Shown: positions 32,625 through 41,356 of the stretch, in pieces
Position numbering within the stretch: position 1 is the first letter of the stretch
Layout of the letters: every line of letters begins with the position of its first letter
NCBI GenBank assembly: GCA_946553045.1
Contig: CAMNRO010000017.1
Coordinates: 1 to 50,260, forward strand
Source of the DNA: an uncultured Porphyromonadaceae bacterium
Lineage (GTDB): Bacteria > Bacteroidota > Bacteroidia > Bacteroidales > Muribaculaceae
DNA length: 50,260 nucleotides
Reading direction: 5' to 3'
Program-made: the position numbers and the translations under genes
The notes under the pieces: model-generated
The model's input: only the letters and a program-made list of their open reading frames with translations
What the model was told of the DNA's origin: nothing
The model's database searches: none

Positions 32625-33587
32625 ATGGAACATATTATTCTATATGCAATTGTCCCTATCATCGTGGTAATGTTGGCAGGGTACATATCGGGCAAGAAGG
32701 GTATCTTTACCGGCGACGATGCCAAGAAGTTCAACAAAGTAGTGCTTGACTATGCGTTGCCCGCCGCACTTTTCGTTTCCATAGCCCAGGCGAGCCGCGA
32801 AATGCTCGCCAAAGACATCAAGTTGTCGCTCGTGTCGTTGATTGGCATCATGCTGTGCTTCATGATTGTCTACTTCGTGTTCCTCATGTTCAAGAAGAAT
32901 ACAGGAGCCGACGCAGCCGTATCAGCCCTTATCAGCGGTTCTCCGACCATCGGCTTCCTCGGGTTCGCAGTGCTCGAGCCGATCTTCGGCACAAACCCGT
33001 CGGTAGCACTCGTGGTAGCCATAGTAGGTATTGTGGTCAATGCCGTCGGCATACCTGTAGGTCTGTCGCTGATGAACGCCTCTCTTGAAAAGCAGCACCC
33101 CACCGGCAAGAAACAAAGCGCCTGGAAACCGGTAATCCATGCCCTTGAGCAGCCTGTGGCATGGGCTCCTATCCTCGCGGTCGTATGGGTTCTGGTCGGA
33201 ATACCCTGGCCTGACTGGGCAAGCCCCTCGTTCAACCTCATCAAGGGCGCCAATGCCTCGATGGCAGTCTTCTCTGCCGGTATCACCCTTTCGGCAATCA
33301 AGATTCAGCTCAACTGGCAGGCCGTGCTCGGCTCTATCCTCAAGATGGTAATGATGCCTCTTGTAATACTTATCATGGGTCTTTTCTGCCACATGGATCC
33401 TCTTAATCTCAAAATGCTTGTTGTGGCAGCCGCACTTCCCCCGGCATTCTCCGGCATCATCATCGCCGACGAATACGACACCTATGTTGCCACCGGCACT
33501 TCCTCGCTAACCCTTTCGGTAATCCTCTTCATCGGCTTCTGCCCGCTCTGGATATGGCTCACCGACATCGCCCTCAAGATGTTCTAA
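32625..33587 (+). CDS. AEC-family transporter, probable oxalate (or formate) carrier
   Basis: The 320-residue integral membrane protein has about ten transmembrane helices in two inverted halves, as in auxin efflux carrier (AEC) proteins such as E. coli YfdV. Features include LDYALPAALFVSIAQ, a GSPTIGFLGFAVLEPIFG crossover region and the C-terminal ATGTSSLTLSVILFIGF. The TTG at 32583 gives an extension without family character, so the ATG at 32625 is preferred. Position right after frc and oxc points to transport of oxalate in, possibly coupled to formate out. OxlT of Oxalobacter does this job but belongs to another family. Substrate is inferred from context. Confidence 0.82.
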   Translation: MEHIILYAIVPIIVVMLAGYISGKKGIFTGDDAKKFNKVVLDYALPAALFVSIAQASREMLAKDIKLSLVSLIGIMLCFMIVYFVFLMFKKNTGADAAVSALISGSPTIGFLGFAVLEPIFGTNPSVALVVAIVGIVVNAVGIPVGLSLMNASLEKQHPTGKKQSAWKPVIHALEQPVAWAPILAVVWVLVGIPWPDWASPSFNLIKGANASMAVFSAGITLSAIKIQLNWQAVLGSILKMVMMPLVILIMGLFCHMDPLNLKMLVVAAALPPAFSGIIIADEYDTYVATGTSSLTLSVILFIGFCPLWIWLTDIALKMF

Positions 33588-33603
33588 AAATATCGTTCCA
33601 TAA

Positions 33604-33644
33604 AAAAACATGCGCTCCGCTTAAGACAGAGCGCATGTTTTTTA
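33604..33644 (+). terminator. Strong terminator closing the oxalate operon
   Basis: ACATGCGCTC and GAGCGCATGT form a perfect stem extended by A and T runs (AAAAAA/TTTTTT) around an 11-nt loop, ending in a T-tract. It begins about 17 nt after the carrier stop codon and also lies close to the end of the convergent FISUMP gene, for which it can work from the other side. Confidence 0.88.
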
Positions 33645-33658
33645 TATGCTTAAGTATA

Positions 33659-34789
33659 TTATTTGCGGATGCAGCGGATTGCATGTCCGAACAGAAGCGC
33701 ATGGCCACCCAAAGCACTGCTGCTGACAACAACGTTGCCGGTAGTAGTACTTGTGATACGCAACGTGTCCAAATTGTCGCCACGTGACATTGCATCGTAG
33801 TATTGTGTCGAGCTCCAGAACCATGCCTCAGAGTTCATGAGATTCAGGCCGGTTGCTGTGCTATAATATCCTGTGGCAATGGCAGTGAATCCCGTTATAT
33901 TGTTGCCGGTAGCACCATCAATCCATGTCAGGATCTCGTCCGATTTGAAGTTGACAGCCTTAAGATTGCCGGCCGAGCGAAGTGCCATCAGCTGCTCCTG
34001 TGTAGGCACAGCCCAACCTTCGGGTGCTATGCCATGCTCTGAGCTTACACAGTAGCCATTATAGAGATAACCGGCAATCTGCACCCAGTCAGCGTTGGAA
34101 TCGGTAAGGTAGGCGCCTGTAGTATTGGCTTTCCATGCATCTGCGCCGGATTCAGAGATTGCCTCGATAGCTGTGCCGTCGGTAAACTTTGTAGCGCGGA
34201 GATTCTCAGCCATCCAATACTGTGTGCCTATTTTAACGATAGTATATGTGTTGAGTTCAGTGCCGCGGCGGTCGCTGATTACATCGGGTATCACAGTCGC
34301 AGCAACAGCCTCGCCGGCTTCAGCAAGTGTAATCTCTCCGTCGATATAATATACAGTAGCAGCGGCCTCTGCAGCAGCAGAACCAGTCACCGTAGCAGTA
34401 TTGGCGGTAAGATTCCATACAACAGCCTCGCCCAGGGTTGTCATGCCTTTGGTGAGGTCGGCGCGTCCGTTTTCATCGCAGACGTACACGACATCGCGCT
34501 GCGCATTGATAGATTTGATGTATTCGCGGCAGATTTCGGCAACCTGCTTGCCGTCGACCATCACTTTCTGAACCCAGCCGGTATCGAAAGTCTTAGGCAC
34601 TGCAATAGAATAGGCGGATGCGGTCTGTTCGGAAGTTTTGAATGTTATATTCTGAATATCAGAGAGAACGTATTCTACTGTCTGACCGTTCTTGAGATTG
34701 ATGAGCATGGAACTGGAAACTTCCTGAGCAACTGCTGCAAATGGCAGAGCTGCGAAAACTGACAATGCGAGGGTATATATCTTTTTCAT
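33659..34789 (-). CDS. Secreted FISUMP-domain protein
   Basis: The 376-residue protein has a signal peptide (LALSVFAALPFAAVA-QE) and a C-terminal region matching the Fibrobacter succinogenes major paralogous (FISUMP) domain: KIGTQYWMAENLRATKFTDG, AYLYNG-like YLYNGYCVSSEHGIAPEGWA, PTQEQLMALRS, FWSSTQYYD and the end HAIRCIRK. The N-terminal part contains VEYVLSDIQNITFK, a short motif also seen in the neighbouring small protein (VEISKISEITF). It lies 6 nt after that gene and should be co-transcribed with it. FISUMP proteins are surface-associated, often adhesin-like; the true role is not known. Confidence 0.75.
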   Translation of the reverse strand: MKKIYTLALSVFAALPFAAVAQEVSSSMLINLKNGQTVEYVLSDIQNITFKTSEQTASAYSIAVPKTFDTGWVQKVMVDGKQVAEICREYIKSINAQRDVVYVCDENGRADLTKGMTTLGEAVVWNLTANTATVTGSAAAEAAATVYYIDGEITLAEAGEAVAATVIPDVISDRRGTELNTYTIVKIGTQYWMAENLRATKFTDGTAIEAISESGADAWKANTTGAYLTDSNADWVQIAGYLYNGYCVSSEHGIAPEGWAVPTQEQLMALRSAGNLKAVNFKSDEILTWIDGATGNNITGFTAIATGYYSTATGLNLMNSEAWFWSSTQYYDAMSRGDNLDTLRITSTTTGNVVVSSSALGGHALLFGHAIRCIRK

Positions 34790-34795
34790 ATCTGG

Positions 34796-35263
34796 TTATC
34801 TGGTATATTTTACGATTTTGTCGTTTACTTTGATAATATATATGCCTTTTGGCAGAGCTCCGGTATCGGCAGTGACAGAGCCGATACCCTTCACCGACAT
34901 CCGGCACAGGCCTTTGATATCGAAGACATTGAGAGTTATGGCACTACCGTCTGCTGCGTTTACCGAAACCACCCCTCTGTCTGTAGTAATCGACAGATTG
35001 TCAGAGAGAGATGCTGAAATATTGTCAGCACCAGACATAGAGAGTTCAAAAATAATCTGCTCAATGTCGTCTGTCGGGAGCGTCAACTGTCCGTCGGGAG
35101 TTGCGACAAGCATAACATTTCCCTGAAAGGTGATTTCGGATATTTTAGAGATTTCCACCGTAGTGGCAGCACCTCCATTACCCATCACCACCAACTTGCC
35201 TTGCGCTTGCATTAAAAAGCCCATGGCTGCGACTAAAGCCGCGAATAAAAAACTTTTTTTCAT
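34796..35263 (-). CDS. Small secreted protein with sorting-type C-terminal tail
   Basis: From the ATG at 35263 (the earlier TTG is rejected) the product has 155 residues. A signal peptide (SFLFAALVAAMGFLMQAQG) is followed by VEISKISEITF and later DDIEQIIFEL, two copies of a motif that recurs in Bacteroidota secreted proteins ahead of C-terminal tails. The last 45 residues are a type IX/Por-like tail (NVFDIKGLCRMSVKGIGSV, then ALPKGIYIIKVNDKIVKYTR). It heads a two-gene operon with the FISUMP protein behind a consensus promoter. It may be a cell-surface partner of that protein; function is unknown. Confidence 0.7.
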   Translation of the reverse strand: MKKSFLFAALVAAMGFLMQAQGKLVVMGNGGAATTVEISKISEITFQGNVMLVATPDGQLTLPTDDIEQIIFELSMSGADNISASLSDNLSITTDRGVVSVNAADGSAITLNVFDIKGLCRMSVKGIGSVTADTGALPKGIYIIKVNDKIVKYTR

Positions 35264-35304
35264 AGGCAATGTGAAAAAAGATTGGAAACAACTCTTGATG
35301 GGCG

Positions 35305-35336
35305 CAAATATAAGTATTATTAATGAAAGCTACAAA
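35305..35336 (-). promoter_or_regulatory. Promoter of the small secreted protein/FISUMP operon
   Basis: On the minus strand TTTG (35333-35336) and TATATTTG (35305-35312) are 20 bp apart, a full consensus match. The start codon at 35263 follows about 40 nt later. Confidence 0.75.
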
Positions 35337-35357
35337 TAGTTTTTCATGACAAAGTGC

Positions 35358-35388
35358 TTGACCATTCCATAAACAATGCGTACTTTTG
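35358..35388 (+). promoter_or_regulatory. Promoter of the DUF4026/TPR pair
   Basis: TTG (35358-35360) and TACTTTTG (35381-35388) are 20 bp apart and match the Bacteroidota promoter. Transcription would start near 35395, only about a dozen bases before the ATG at 35408, which excludes the upstream in-frame codon at 35354. Confidence 0.7.
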
Positions 35389-35407
35389 CAACAAAAGTGC
35401 TTCAATT

Positions 35408-36700
35408 ATGGATTTTAAGTTTTTCAAAAAAGACAATAAAGTTCAGCAGCCGGAGGAGGCTCCGCTGAATTACTGGGAAAAGGAATCGTATCTCATGGCG
35501 CTGCCAAGCAGCGGATATGTCGATGTATCGGAAGAAGCGATATGCCGTGTCGGAAGTATTGCCGGGATTGATATTGTCGAAAGCTCTCTGCCAGACGAAG
35601 ATAAGCCCGGACATATCGTACTGGCATATGAAGATGAGATATACGAAATCGGGTTCTATAAAGGAGGGTTCTCTCTTCCTGAAATGCTGAGCCGCCAAGG
35701 CTATTATTTCACGGAAGAGGAAATGGAGGCGATTGCCAAATCAGACTCCGCCCTGACGGTTTTCATGGAGTTTCCGGGTGACTGCCGCAAGGCATATCAT
35801 CTGCAGCTCAAGGTAGTAAAAGCGATGGTGCCAGATTTGCTTGCCATGATGGACGAAAGCGCCGAGCGGCTCGTAAGCGGACGATGGGTGACGCTTGCAA
35901 CCGAGTCGAATGTGGCACCATCGGCACAATCGCTCTTCACCGTGCAGGCTATCGGCGGCGAAAACGGTTCTGTGTGGCTTCACACGCACGGGCTCAACCG
36001 CTGCGGGCTTTACGAGCTTGAAGTGCCTGGTTCAGATCAAGACAATTATTCCGACCACTTCAATGTGATAAACACCTTTGCCAGCATACTGCTCGACAGC
36101 AAAAACCTCCCCACTCCGGGAGAAGGTGTGAAAATAGGAATGTTCGATATCAACCGACCGATGGTAGCGACATATGTATCGTGGACGAAAGGTCTGTCGG
36201 AATACAAAAATCTCAATCTGGGCGGACTCGAAGACCGCAAGCACGGACACAACACAAAAACAGCCATAGTCTTCCTGTATAGGGAAGAAAAGGACGAACT
36301 AATGCGCAATTTCCGAAAAGTATCTGAATTCAACGGGCTATGGCAGAACAACCCTCTTTTCTTCATCAGCAACCGGGAGACTGAACGCATGAGCGCCCTT
36401 GCCCGCGAACGCTTCGGCATGGTGAAGTATATGGCAGAAAAAGACTGCCCGGTTCTTCTGAAAATAGCGCTTAAAACCGACCACGGAGAAAGCGGCGACG
36501 ACCACGAACACATATGGTTCGAACTTCTCGGATTCGACGGCGACGAGTTTGAGGCTCGTCTCACCCAGGAGCCATACGATGTCAGCGCAATGCACACCGG
36601 CGACATCGGCAGATACTCTGTGGACAATGTCACAGACTGGCTGATACAGACTCCTGAATTTTCAGTAACACCCGACAATGCTTACCTCCTTCTATCATGA
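35408..36700 (+). CDS. DUF4026-type cytoplasmic protein with DUF2314-like C-terminus
   Basis: The 430-residue soluble protein has no signal peptide or membrane helix. The whole resembles DUF4026 proteins. The last roughly 75 residues (HIWFELLGFDGDEFEARLTQ, then the GDIGRYSVDNVTDWLI region) look like DUF2314, a small domain found in many bacterial proteins of unknown role. A central HTHGLNRCGLYELEVPG segment is notable but is not a known active site. It overlaps the next gene, an exported TPR protein, by four bases (ATGA), so the two are translationally coupled across compartments. The family assignment was made from memory and the function is unknown. Confidence 0.6.
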   Translation: MDFKFFKKDNKVQQPEEAPLNYWEKESYLMALPSSGYVDVSEEAICRVGSIAGIDIVESSLPDEDKPGHIVLAYEDEIYEIGFYKGGFSLPEMLSRQGYYFTEEEMEAIAKSDSALTVFMEFPGDCRKAYHLQLKVVKAMVPDLLAMMDESAERLVSGRWVTLATESNVAPSAQSLFTVQAIGGENGSVWLHTHGLNRCGLYELEVPGSDQDNYSDHFNVINTFASILLDSKNLPTPGEGVKIGMFDINRPMVATYVSWTKGLSEYKNLNLGGLEDRKHGHNTKTAIVFLYREEKDELMRNFRKVSEFNGLWQNNPLFFISNRETERMSALARERFGMVKYMAEKDCPVLLKIALKTDHGESGDDHEHIWFELLGFDGDEFEARLTQEPYDVSAMHTGDIGRYSVDNVTDWLIQTPEFSVTPDNAYLLLS

Positions 36701-37878
36701 AAAAACTGATTATCGCATTTATTGCCATCGCCAGCTCTTTTGCCCCATTACCGGCCAAAGAGCTTCCTCCGGCAGCTATCGAACAGCTAAAGGGTGCCAT
36801 CGGCCTTGTAGACCAGGGAATGGCAGAGGCGGCTATGCTCGATTTAGACGCGCTTGCCAAGGAATATCCCGATGACTACATCGTGCAGTACGAGCGCCTT
36901 TTTGCCCTTTACCATCTGGAAAAATATGAAGAAGTGGCCGCTGGCGCAAAAAAACTGATAAAGCACAAAGACGCCACGCCCGTAGTGTTTCAGATGTATG
37001 GCAATGTGGTCGACATTCTTGGTAAGCCCAAAGAAGCCATAAAGATATATAAAAAAGGCCTTAAGCGCTTCCCCGACGCCGGTTATCTATATCTCGAAAT
37101 AGGCAATGTGCATGTTTCGCAAAATGACTACGCAGCCGCTTTAGCCAGCTTCAACAAGGGAATCGATGTTCAGCCCGATTTCAGTTCGAATTATTATCGC
37201 GCAGGTCTGCTGTATCTGTGCACAGAAGAAGCCAAAGTCTGGGGGCTTGTCTATGCCGAGACATCTATCCTTCTCAACCCCGACAATGAAGAGCGGCACT
37301 CCCACATGGGAATGGCCATTCACAATTGTTTTACAGACAATATTTCGATTGAGCAGACCGACGGAAAGACCGAAGCTAAAATCAGTCTGGCTCCCTCGCG
37401 GGGAATATCGCTGAATCCCGAAGAGGATGCCGGCGTCGTACAATTTCCAGGTGTGTACGAAGCCTGCGCACTGGGCACACTCACCAAGATGACCGTAGTC
37501 GACAAGGAATTTACCGGAAGCATAGCGCAGCTTGCAGAGCTCCGTAAAGGAATTGTAGAGTCTTACTTCTCTACGGCAAAAAACTACTACGGCAACGCCA
37601 TGTATCTACTTCCATTCCAGAAAAAGGTGATAGACGCCGGGCATTGGGAGGCCTATAATTACTTTATTTTCGGCCAGGCGTTCAGCGAGGAGTTCAACGA
37701 GTGGTACAGCAATAATTCCGATAAATTCAACGACTTTGTCGACTGGTATAACAACGACCCTTTCAAGCTCGACAGCACGCATACGGTCGGTATAGACTCC
37801 ATTTACCGCGACTGCGAACGCCTCAACACTATCGGAACCCTGATGTTTCACGCCAATCTGCTGAAACTATCGGAATAA
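36697..37878 (+). CDS. Exported TPR-repeat protein
   Basis: The 393-residue protein has a signal peptide (LIIAFIAIASSFAPLPAKE) and about four to five tetratricopeptide repeats in its first 200 residues (EEVAAGAKKLIKHKDATPVV, KEAIKIYKKGLKRFPDAGYL, YAAALASFNKGIDVQPDFSS). The C-terminal half is not TPR-like; it is rich in aromatic residues (NYFIFGQAFSEEFNEWYSNN). It is coupled to the DUF4026-type gene by an ATGA overlap and ends before a convergent terminator. Its function is unknown. Confidence 0.75.
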   Translation: MKKLIIAFIAIASSFAPLPAKELPPAAIEQLKGAIGLVDQGMAEAAMLDLDALAKEYPDDYIVQYERLFALYHLEKYEEVAAGAKKLIKHKDATPVVFQMYGNVVDILGKPKEAIKIYKKGLKRFPDAGYLYLEIGNVHVSQNDYAAALASFNKGIDVQPDFSSNYYRAGLLYLCTEEAKVWGLVYAETSILLNPDNEERHSHMGMAIHNCFTDNISIEQTDGKTEAKISLAPSRGISLNPEEDAGVVQFPGVYEACALGTLTKMTVVDKEFTGSIAQLAELRKGIVESYFSTAKNYYGNAMYLLPFQKKVIDAGHWEAYNYFIFGQAFSEEFNEWYSNNSDKFNDFVDWYNNDPFKLDSTHTVGIDSIYRDCERLNTIGTLMFHANLLKLSE

Positions 37879-37902
37879 CCACCAGTACAACAGATATATA
37901 AA

Positions 37903-37934
37903 AAGCGGGGCTCCCCAAATGAGGCGCCCCGCTT
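37903..37934. terminator. Convergent terminator
   Basis: AAGCGGGGC (37903-37911) and GCCCCGCTT (37926-37934) form a 9-bp GC-rich stem with a 14-nt loop between the TPR gene (ends 37878) and the convergent lipoprotein gene (ends 37956). It is preceded by an A-run, so on the minus strand a T-tract follows the stem. Confidence 0.7.
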
Positions 37935-37955
37935 CAGAAACAAGGAACGTTGTCT

Positions 37956-38438
37956 TTATTTGTCGGTTGTCGTGGATACTTTAGGGGTGACATGGACTGT
38001 CGATTCTCCGCCTTCGGGAATATCATCGGCCGAGGCCACTACCTGAACCTGGAAAGAGCATACAGCCTGTGCGATGGTCTTGTCGACAGCAAAGACAGTG
38101 CTCTGGATATCGAGCTGGTGACGACCGGCGGGAGTATTCTCTGTAACGTCGAATTCAAAGCCGTAAGGAGGCTGAATCGATGTGCCTACATACACATAAT
38201 CCCAGTAGTAGTCGGCAGCGCTGATACCGGCACCCTTGCCTTCCTCGCGGTTGGTTACGGTAATGCCTGTTATTTCAAACGATGTGCCCTGAACGACGTA
38301 AAGGACGCCGTCGACACTTGTCGCGCCTTCGTAGGTGATATCGAAGTCTACGTTGGGCAGATCATCTTCGTCACTGCATGCGGTGAAAGCAAGAGTCATC
38401 GGCAACAAAGCCAGCAGGAAGAGGAGGTACTTTTTCAT
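37956..38438 (-). CDS. Small lipoprotein of unknown function
   Basis: From the ATG at 38438 the product is 160 residues with a typical lipobox (LAFTAC, Cys about 21) and SDEDDLPN directly after it, the acidic start common in surface-exposed Bacteroidota lipoproteins. The rest is predicted as beta-strands, perhaps one immunoglobulin-like domain (VVQGTSFEITGITVTNREE, AGRHQLDIQSTVFAVDKTIA). The upstream 30 nt in frame encode a basic extension not typical of signal peptides. No family is recognised. It lies downstream of clpB on the same strand, separated by a palindromic repeat. Confidence 0.65.
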   Translation of the reverse strand: MKKYLLFLLALLPMTLAFTACSDEDDLPNVDFDITYEGATSVDGVLYVVQGTSFEITGITVTNREEGKGAGISAADYYWDYVYVGTSIQPPYGFEFDVTENTPAGRHQLDIQSTVFAVDKTIAQAVCSFQVQVVASADDIPEGGESTVHVTPKVSTTTDK

Positions 38439-38482
38439 GTTTTTTACCTTGTTTTTATAATTGTACATATCAGTAGTTTAAA

Positions 38483-38558
38483 ATTAGCAGTTAGGAGTTA
38501 GGAGTTACAAGTTATCAAGCGGTCTACAACTTGTAACTCCTAACTTGTAATTTCTAAT
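38483..38558. repeat. TTAGGAG-containing palindromic repeat after clpB
   Basis: A perfect 16-bp inverted repeat (38498-38513 and 38528-38543, core TTAGGAGTTACAAGTT) surrounds a 14-nt loop. The left side also holds the tandem AGTTAGGAGTTAGGAGTT, and the right side repeats ACTTGTAA. It sits between the clpB stop and the small lipoprotein gene. It may serve as a terminator for clpB, but its repetitive make-up resembles dispersed intergenic repeats seen in Bacteroidales. Confidence 0.55.
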
Positions 38559-38565
38559 TAAACAA

Positions 38566-41157
38566 TCAGTTCTTGAATACCAAATCGCCGTCGGCCACAT
38601 CGATGACAATAGGACGGGAGCGGTCAACCTTCTGGGCAAGAATATCTTTCGACAGCTGATTGAGCACCAGACGGTGTATGGCACGCTTGACGGGTCTTGC
38701 GCCGAACTCGGGGTCAAAGCCCTCGTCGGCCAGGAAGCTCAGTGCCGCCGGTGTGATTTCGAGCTCTATGCCCGAACTTTGACGGAGCATCTTCTGGATA
38801 CCCTTGAGCTGAAGCCCGACGATTTCCTCAATTTCGCGACGGTTGAGGGGTGTGAACATTATAATTTCGTCGATACGGTTGAGGAACTCGGGGCGTATAG
38901 TCTGCTTGAGCATATCGAGCACCTGTTCCTTTGTCTTTTCGACTGTCTCCACACGGTTTTCATCGGTCATCTTGGCGAAATTATCGCGGATAAGACTCGA
39001 ACCCATGTTGGAGGTCATTATTATTATAGTGTTTTTGAAGTTCACGCTGCGGCCCTTGTTGTCGGTGAGGTGACCGTCGTCGAGCACCTGAAGGAGAATG
39101 TTGAAGACGTCGGGGTGAGCCTTCTCGATTTCATCGAAAAGCACCACGGAGTATGGTTTGCGGCGCACAGCCTCGGTAAGCTGGCCACCCTCGTCGTAGC
39201 CGACATATCCGGGAGGCGCTCCGACGAGTCGCGACACGGCGTGCTTCTCCTGATATTCGCTCATATCGATTCGAGTCATCATATTCTCGTCGTCGAAGAG
39301 GTATTCGGCAAGGGCCTTTGCAAGCTCGGTCTTGCCGACACCGGTTGTGCCGAGGAATATGAATGAGCCGATAGGACGTTTCGGGTCGTTAAGCCCGGCA
39401 CGGCTGCGGCGCACGGCATCGGCAATGGCGGCGATGGCCTCTTCCTGTCCTACGACGCGCGAGTGCAACTCTTCTTCAAGATGAAGCAGTTTGTCTTTCT
39501 CGCTCTGCACCATCTTATTGACAGGGATACCGGTCCAGCGCGAAACAACGTCGGCAATATCTTCGGCATCGACTTCCTCCTTGATAAGGGCACGTTCGCC
39601 CTGCATCATACGGAGTTGTTCCTGGGTTGTTTCGATTTCCGTCTGCTTCTGGGCAATCTTGGAGTAGCGGATTTCGGCCACACGGGCATAGTCGCCTTCG
39701 CGTTCGGCCTTGTCGGCCTCGAAATTGAGCTGTTCGATATCGATTTTATTCTGCTGTATCCGGGCAATGAGATCGCGCTCTGCCTGCCACTTTGCAGAGT
39801 ATTCCTTTTCCTCTTCGCGAAGTTCGGCAATCTGGCGCTCGATTTCCTTTACGCGGTCGTCCATACCTTCGCGCTTGATTGCCTCGCGTTCGATTTCCAT
39901 CTGGGCAATGCGGCGGGTGATGTCGTCGAGAGCCTGCGGCACGGAATCGATTTCGAGTTTAAGCTTGGAAGCGGCCTCGTCGATAAGGTCGATGGCCTTG
40001 TCGGGCAGGAAACGGTCGGTGATATAACGCTCCGAGAGCTGCACGGCGGCAATGATGGCCTCGTCTTTGATGCGCACCTTGTGGTGGTTCTCGTAGCGTT
40101 CCTTGAGACCACGGAGAATTGCGATGGCACTTGTCTCGTCGGGCTCGTTTACCATCACTTTCTGGAAACGACGCTCGAGGGCCTTATCCTTTTCGAAATA
40201 TTTCTGATATTCGTCGAGGGTAGTGGCTCCGATGCTGCGGAGCTCGCCACGGGCCAATGCAGGCTTAAGGATATTGGCAGCGTCCATGGCACCTTCGCCC
40301 TTGCCTGCGCCGACGAGGGTATGGATTTCATCGATGAATAGGATAATCTCGCCATCGGCTCCGGTCACTTCGTTGACAATGGCTTTAAGACGCTCCTCGA
40401 ATTCGCCCTTATATTTGGCTCCTGCGACAAGAGCGCCCATATCGAGCGAATATATCTGCTTGGTGCGCAGATTCTCGGGCACGTCGCCGCGGACAATGCG
40501 GTGAGCAAGCCCTTCGGCAATGGCCGTCTTGCCGGTACCGGGCTCGCCGATAAGCATTGGGTTGTTCTTGGTTCGGCGGCTCAGAATCTGAAGCACTCGG
40601 CGGATTTCCTCGTCGCGGCCGATTACGGGGTCGAGCTTGCCGGCTCGGGCACGCTCGTTGAGGTTTATGGCATATTTAGATAGAGCGTTGTATGTCTCTT
40701 CGGCTCCCTGGTCGGTAGCCTTGCGGCCTTTACGCAGCTCCTCGATAGCTGCCTCGAGTTCTTTCTTTCCGAGGCCGGCATTCTTGAGGATAGTAGAGGC
40801 CGGAGAGTTTATTTCGAAGATAGCCACAAGCATAGCCTCGAGGGTCACATATTCGTCGCCCATCTTCTTGGCAATGTCGAGAGCTTTCTGCAGAACATCG
40901 TTGGAGCTTCGGCTCAGATACGGTTCCTGACCCGATACTTTAGGCAAGGCAGCAATCTCAGAATCGACCTGACGGGCCACCGCTGCCGGATTGGCACCGA
41001 TTTTCTGGAAGATGAAGTTTACCACCGACTCGCCTTCTTCGATTATACCCTTGAGCAGGCAGACAGGCTCGATGGCCTGCGTACCGGCGCCGCGGGTAAT
41101 CTCTACGGCCTTCTGGATAGCCTCCTGCGATTTGATGGTGAAATTATTGAAATTCAT
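38566..41157 (-). CDS. clpB: ATP-dependent disaggregase ClpB
   Basis: The 863-residue Hsp100 protein unfolds aggregated proteins together with DnaK. Domains in order: Clp N-terminal repeats (about 1-145), AAA+ module 1 with Walker [14 protein letters not shown] (about 200) and Walker [16 protein letters not shown], a long coiled-coil middle domain (about 405-525, rich in Glu/Arg/Lys) that distinguishes ClpB from ClpA/ClpC, AAA+ module 2 with [15 protein letters not shown] (about 600) and a D2 small domain. There is no ClpP-binding loop, as expected. Length matches the family. It is monocistronic on the minus strand; no clear housekeeping promoter was seen upstream, which would fit stress control. 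Confidence 0.97.
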   Translation of the reverse strand: MNFNNFTIKSQEAIQKAVEITRGAGTQAIEPVCLLKGIIEEGESVVNFIFQKIGANPAAVARQVDSEIAALPKVSGQEPYLSRSSNDVLQKALDIAKKMGDEYVTLEAMLVAIFEINSPASTILKNAGLGKKELEAAIEELRKGRKATDQGAEETYNALSKYAINLNERARAGKLDPVIGRDEEIRRVLQILSRRTKNNPMLIGEPGTGKTAIAEGLAHRIVRGDVPENLRTKQIYSLDMGALVAGAKYKGEFEERLKAIVNEVTGADGEIILFIDEIHTLVGAGKGEGAMDAANILKPALARGELRSIGATTLDEYQKYFEKDKALERRFQKVMVNEPDETSAIAILRGLKERYENHHKVRIKDEAIIAAVQLSERYITDRFLPDKAIDLIDEAASKLKLEIDSVPQALDDITRRIAQMEIEREAIKREGMDDRVKEIERQIAELREEEKEYSAKWQAERDLIARIQQNKIDIEQLNFEADKAEREGDYARVAEIRYSKIAQKQTEIETTQEQLRMMQGERALIKEEVDAEDIADVVSRWTGIPVNKMVQSEKDKLLHLEEELHSRVVGQEEAIAAIADAVRRSRAGLNDPKRPIGSFIFLGTTGVGKTELAKALAEYLFDDENMMTRIDMSEYQEKHAVSRLVGAPPGYVGYDEGGQLTEAVRRKPYSVVLFDEIEKAHPDVFNILLQVLDDGHLTDNKGRSVNFKNTIIIMTSNMGSSLIRDNFAKMTDENRVETVEKTKEQVLDMLKQTIRPEFLNRIDEIIMFTPLNRREIEEIVGLQLKGIQKMLRQSSGIELEITPAALSFLADEGFDPEFGARPVKRAIHRLVLNQLSKDILAQKVDRSRPIVIDVADGDLVFKN

Positions 41158-41305
41158 AATTATGTAAGGAGATGAATGTTATTTCTCGTTATTGACAATT
41201 TAATAACTTTAACAAGCGACGGCGCTGTTTGGTTTTGTCGCTACTCTACCCTATTGCAAATTCCGTGCCAGACAGAGAAAACACGTCAATTTGTCGTATC
41301 ACGGA

Positions 41306-41337
41306 TTTGTCTGAAAGAGGCTTTTTGCGTACCTTTG
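41306..41337 (+). promoter_or_regulatory. Promoter of the pseudouridine synthase/fmt operon
   Basis: TTTG (41306-41309) and TACCTTTG (41330-41337) are 20 bp apart, a full consensus match, with the ATG at 41357 about 12 nt after the expected initiation point. Confidence 0.75.
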
Positions 41338-41356
41338 TTGCAACTTAGCAGAAAAT

